64,000 nt of DNA from Streptomyces sp. NBC_00443 (GTDB taxonomy: Bacteria; Actinomycetota; Actinomycetes; Streptomycetales; Streptomycetaceae): positions 4,092,001-4,156,000 of the forward strand of contig NZ_CP107917.1 in assembly GCF_036014175.1 (NCBI RefSeq), in the 5' to 3' direction. The position numbers were made by a program, and so were the translations under genes. The notes under the pieces are model-generated. The model did not search any database. It saw only the letters and a program-made list of their open reading frames with translations, and was not told the origin of the DNA. This document shows positions 62,307 to 64,000 of this stretch, piece by piece (the first letter of the stretch is position 1; every line of letters begins with the position of its first letter).

Positions 62307-62983
62307 GCCGGCGCCTCCATCGCGACCCGCAGCGCCGCGATGCCGCGCGAGCCGTACGCCTTCACCGAGCCCAGCGAGATGCCGAGCGTCTCGGCGACCT
62401 GGGCCTCGGTCATGTCCGCGAAGTACCGCAGGACCAGCACCTCGCGCTGCCGGCGCTGCAGGCCCTTCATCGCCTTGATGAGGGAGTCGCGTTCGAGCTG
62501 GTCGTACGCCCCCTCCTCCGCGCTCGCCATGTCGGGCATCGGCTTGGACAGCAGCTTCAGGCCGAGTATGCGGCGGCGCAGGGCGGAGCGGGAGAGGTTC
62601 ACGACGGTCTGGCGCAGATACGCCAGCGTCTTCTCCGGGTCACGCACCCGCTTGCGCGCGGAGTGGACGCGGATGAACGCCTCCTGGACGACGTCCTCGC
62701 AGGAGGCGGTGTCGTCGAGGAGGAGCGCCGCGAGACCCAGCAGCGAGCGGTAGTGCGCCCGGTAGGTCTCGGTGAGGTGGTCGACGGTCGTGCCGGCGGC
62801 CGCGCTGTTCTCGGCGAGCTCGGCGCCGTCGCGCTGACCTGGGATGCGGGCGGGCCGCGCTGCGGGCATGGGCGCGATCACCGGCATGCCGCCGGGCGTG
62901 CCCATGCGGGGTCGGACGGGACGGCGGGGCGGCCGTAGGGCCGTACCGCGGGTCGCCGCGCTGAAGTCGAGAACCTCTGCCAC
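62303..62983 (-). CDS. SigE-family ECF RNA polymerase sigma factor
   Basis: A 226-residue sigma factor. A 65-residue N-terminal extension rich in Pro/Arg precedes region 2 (THLTETYR..EDVVQEAFIRVH, about 70-135) and region 4 (MKGLQRRQREVLVLRYFADMTEAQVAETLGISLGSVKAY, near 160-205), whose HTH binds the -35 element. It belongs to the SigE group common in actinobacteria. GTG 62983 gives MAEVLDFSAA. A GGGGGAAGC lies 20 bases farther up and could serve other starts. The stop is overlapped by the membrane protein's start. Confidence 0.9.
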   Translation of the reverse strand: MAEVLDFSAATRGTALRPPRRPVRPRMGTPGGMPVIAPMPAARPARIPGQRDGAELAENSAAAGTTVDHLTETYRAHYRSLLGLAALLLDDTASCEDVVQEAFIRVHSARKRVRDPEKTLAYLRQTVVNLSRSALRRRILGLKLLSKPMPDMASAEEGAYDQLERDSLIKAMKGLQRRQREVLVLRYFADMTEAQVAETLGISLGSVKAYGSRGIAALRVAMEAPA

Positions 62984-63427
62984 GCCAGTTGGACACGCTT
63001 CCCCCCGTGAGGGTTGTACGTGCCGGACGTCACTTTTGCGTCAGTCCCCGCAAGGGGCCCTGTGCCCACGGCAGCCGAACCTCCGGACCCCGCAGCCGAC
63101 CGTCTCGTGCCAGGCAGCACAACTGACCGTGCGTCAAACGCCCACATGCCTACCCGCTCTTCCCTTATGTCTATATATGAGCGGGCGTCCCCACGCCTGC
63201 TCATTCGGCGTCCCCACGCCAGAAAAAACGCGTCTCCACGCCCCATAAGGGCGACCGCAAAGACGCTCCCCGCCCTGCAAGCGGTTGCAAGAGCGGGGAG
63301 AAAAATCTTCAGCTGCCGCCGGGGTCCGGTTCAAGTGGTCCGGACCATCGATCAGCTCACACTTTTCACACAGATCCTACAAACGAATCGGCCCAGGCCC
63401 AGGGGATTTCCGGTGCCACCGGGGGCC
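62984..63427. promoter_or_regulatory. intergenic region between asd and the sigma gene with serial hairpins
   Basis: A 444-base non-coding stretch. It contains two copies of GGCGT-CCCC-ACGCC (63184-63197 and 63207-63220), a third weaker GCGT-CTCC-ACGC (63230-63241), a nested hairpin CTCCCCGC (63266-63273) with GCGGGGAG (63293-63300) enclosing TGCAA-GCGG-TTGCA, and an AT-rich TATATAT at 63170. The asd transcript likely ends here and the sigma promoter lies here. An ncRNA is possible. Confidence 0.6.
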
Positions 63428-64000
63428 TCACGAAAACTCCGCCGCCACGAGCTCCGCGATCTGTGCGGTGTTGAGGGCCGCGCCCTTGCGCAGATTGTCC
63501 CCGCAGACGAAGAGTTCGAGCGCCGTCGGATCGTCGAGCGCGCGCCGCACCCGGCCGACCCAGGTCGGATCCGTGCCGACCACGTCGGCGGGCGTCGGGA
63601 ACTCGCCGGCCTCCGGGTCGTCGTACAGCACGACCCCCGGTGCCGTCGCCAGGATCTCGCGCGCCTTGGCGACCGTGACCTCACCCTCGAAGCGGGCATG
63701 CAGGGTCAGCGAGTGCCCGGTCAGCACGGGCACCCGCACACAGGTCACCGCGACCGGCAGCTGCGGCAGCCCGAGGATCTTGCGGGACTCGTCCCGCACC
63801 TTCATCTCCTCCGACGACCAGCCGTCCTCGCGCAGCGACCCGGCCCACGGCACGACGTTCAGCGCGACCGGCTCCGGGAACGGCCCGGTGTGGTCGCCGA
63901 CGGCCCGCCGCACATCACCGGGGTGGGTGCCCAGTTCCGTACCGGCGACCAGGGACAGCTGCTGCCTGAGCGTCTCCACACCGGCGCGCCCGGCTCCGCT
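63428..64000 (-). CDS. asd: aspartate-semialdehyde dehydrogenase, 3' part (partial)
   Basis: The C-terminal 190 or so codons of Asd; the gene runs off the right edge, and the frame is open from 64000 (SGAGRAGVETLRQQL). Asd makes aspartate semialdehyde from aspartyl phosphate for Lys, Thr, Met and cell-wall DAP. Family segments seen are NVVPWAGSLREDGWSSEEMK and LPVAVTCVRVPVLTGHSLTL, where the Arg and the His bind substrate; the catalytic Cys must lie upstream, outside the window. The stop (TGA) is at 63428. Confidence 0.93.
   Translation of the reverse strand, partial: SGAGRAGVETLRQQLSLVAGTELGTHPGDVRRAVGDHTGPFPEPVALNVVPWAGSLREDGWSSEEMKVRDESRKILGLPQLPVAVTCVRVPVLTGHSLTLHARFEGEVTVAKAREILATAPGVVLYDDPEAGEFPTPADVVGTDPTWVGRVRRALDDPTALELFVCGDNLRKGAALNTAQIAELVAAEFS

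Noticed and set aside
63184..63241. GGCGTCCCCACGCC repeats as a CRISPR array
   Set aside because: Only two exact and one degenerate copy, 14 bases each, with 9-base spacers. Too short for any known CRISPR, and no cas gene is nearby.

Overview
The window is very GC-rich (about 70% or more by eye), with dense genes, GTG starts, strong third-position G/C bias and GC-rich hairpin terminators. Gene content is that of a Streptomyces chromosome core: bldG, wblA, a Tad pilus cluster, a SigE-family sigma factor and a Crp of 224 residues. From the helicase at 6 kb to the metallophosphoesterase at 44 kb the order (helicase, Tad genes, ssd, 6C RNA, HAD, acs, holin-like, alpha/beta hydrolase, marP, nudix, nth, crp, MBL, RidA, two ArsA ATPases, WhiB-like, PBP, phosphoesterase) parallels, from memory of the Mycobacterium tuberculosis Rv3649-Rv3683 map, an old actinobacterial block. 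Most of it is therefore inherited core rather than acquired DNA.

Layout. 0-6 kb: methyltransferase, lipoprotein, proton-pumping pyrophosphatase, then an HATPase-like anti-sigma protein and its antagonist BldG. 6-15 kb: helicase with a repeat-rich tail, convergent with a minus-strand operon for a Tad/Flp-type pilus (ssd/CpaE-like, TadA, TadB, TadC, DUF4244 pilin, two TadE-like pseudopilins). 15.5-17 kb: a 6C small RNA on the minus strand, a HAD phosphatase, and a structured segment that may hold a small RNA or a 54-codon gene. 17-25.6 kb: degenerate Fic protein, ParA/CooC-like ATPase (frameshifted), deacetylase-like lipoprotein, SulP-carbonic anhydrase fusion, acetyl-CoA synthetase. 25.7-36 kb: nhaA with an SD-sequestering leader, holin-like membrane protein, hydrolase, MarP protease, nudix, endonuclease III with a histone-like tail, Crp, a second nudix, MBL hydrolase, nucleotidyltransferase. 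36-45.5 kb: RidA, two ArsA-type ATPases, WblA, class A PBP, YqeY, metallophosphoesterase (frameshifted), membrane protein, tRNA-Pro(CGG). 45.5-51.2 kb: a more accessory-looking stretch with a large STAND NTPase carrying fourteen WD40 repeats (frameshifted) and a glycosyltransferase. 51.2-64 kb: ferredoxin, amidohydrolase, a permease/His-rich protein pair, RCK channel-like protein, S9 peptidase, methyltransferase, SnoaL-like protein, SURF1, membrane protein plus SigE-family sigma factor, and the 3' part of asd at the right edge.

Three themes stand out. First, development and stress control is concentrated here: bldG, wblA, crp, 6C RNA, ssd and a sigma factor. Second, four genes are each broken by loss of one base in a G or C run (8559, 18561, 44229, 49840). 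That common signature points first to sequencing error rather than real decay. Third, the Tad/helicase region is peppered with in-frame or intergenic minisatellites, and several proteins carry low-complexity additions: a histone-H1-like tail on Nth, a collagen-like linker in the SulP-carbonic anhydrase, and a His-rich loop in the TIGR03943-like protein.
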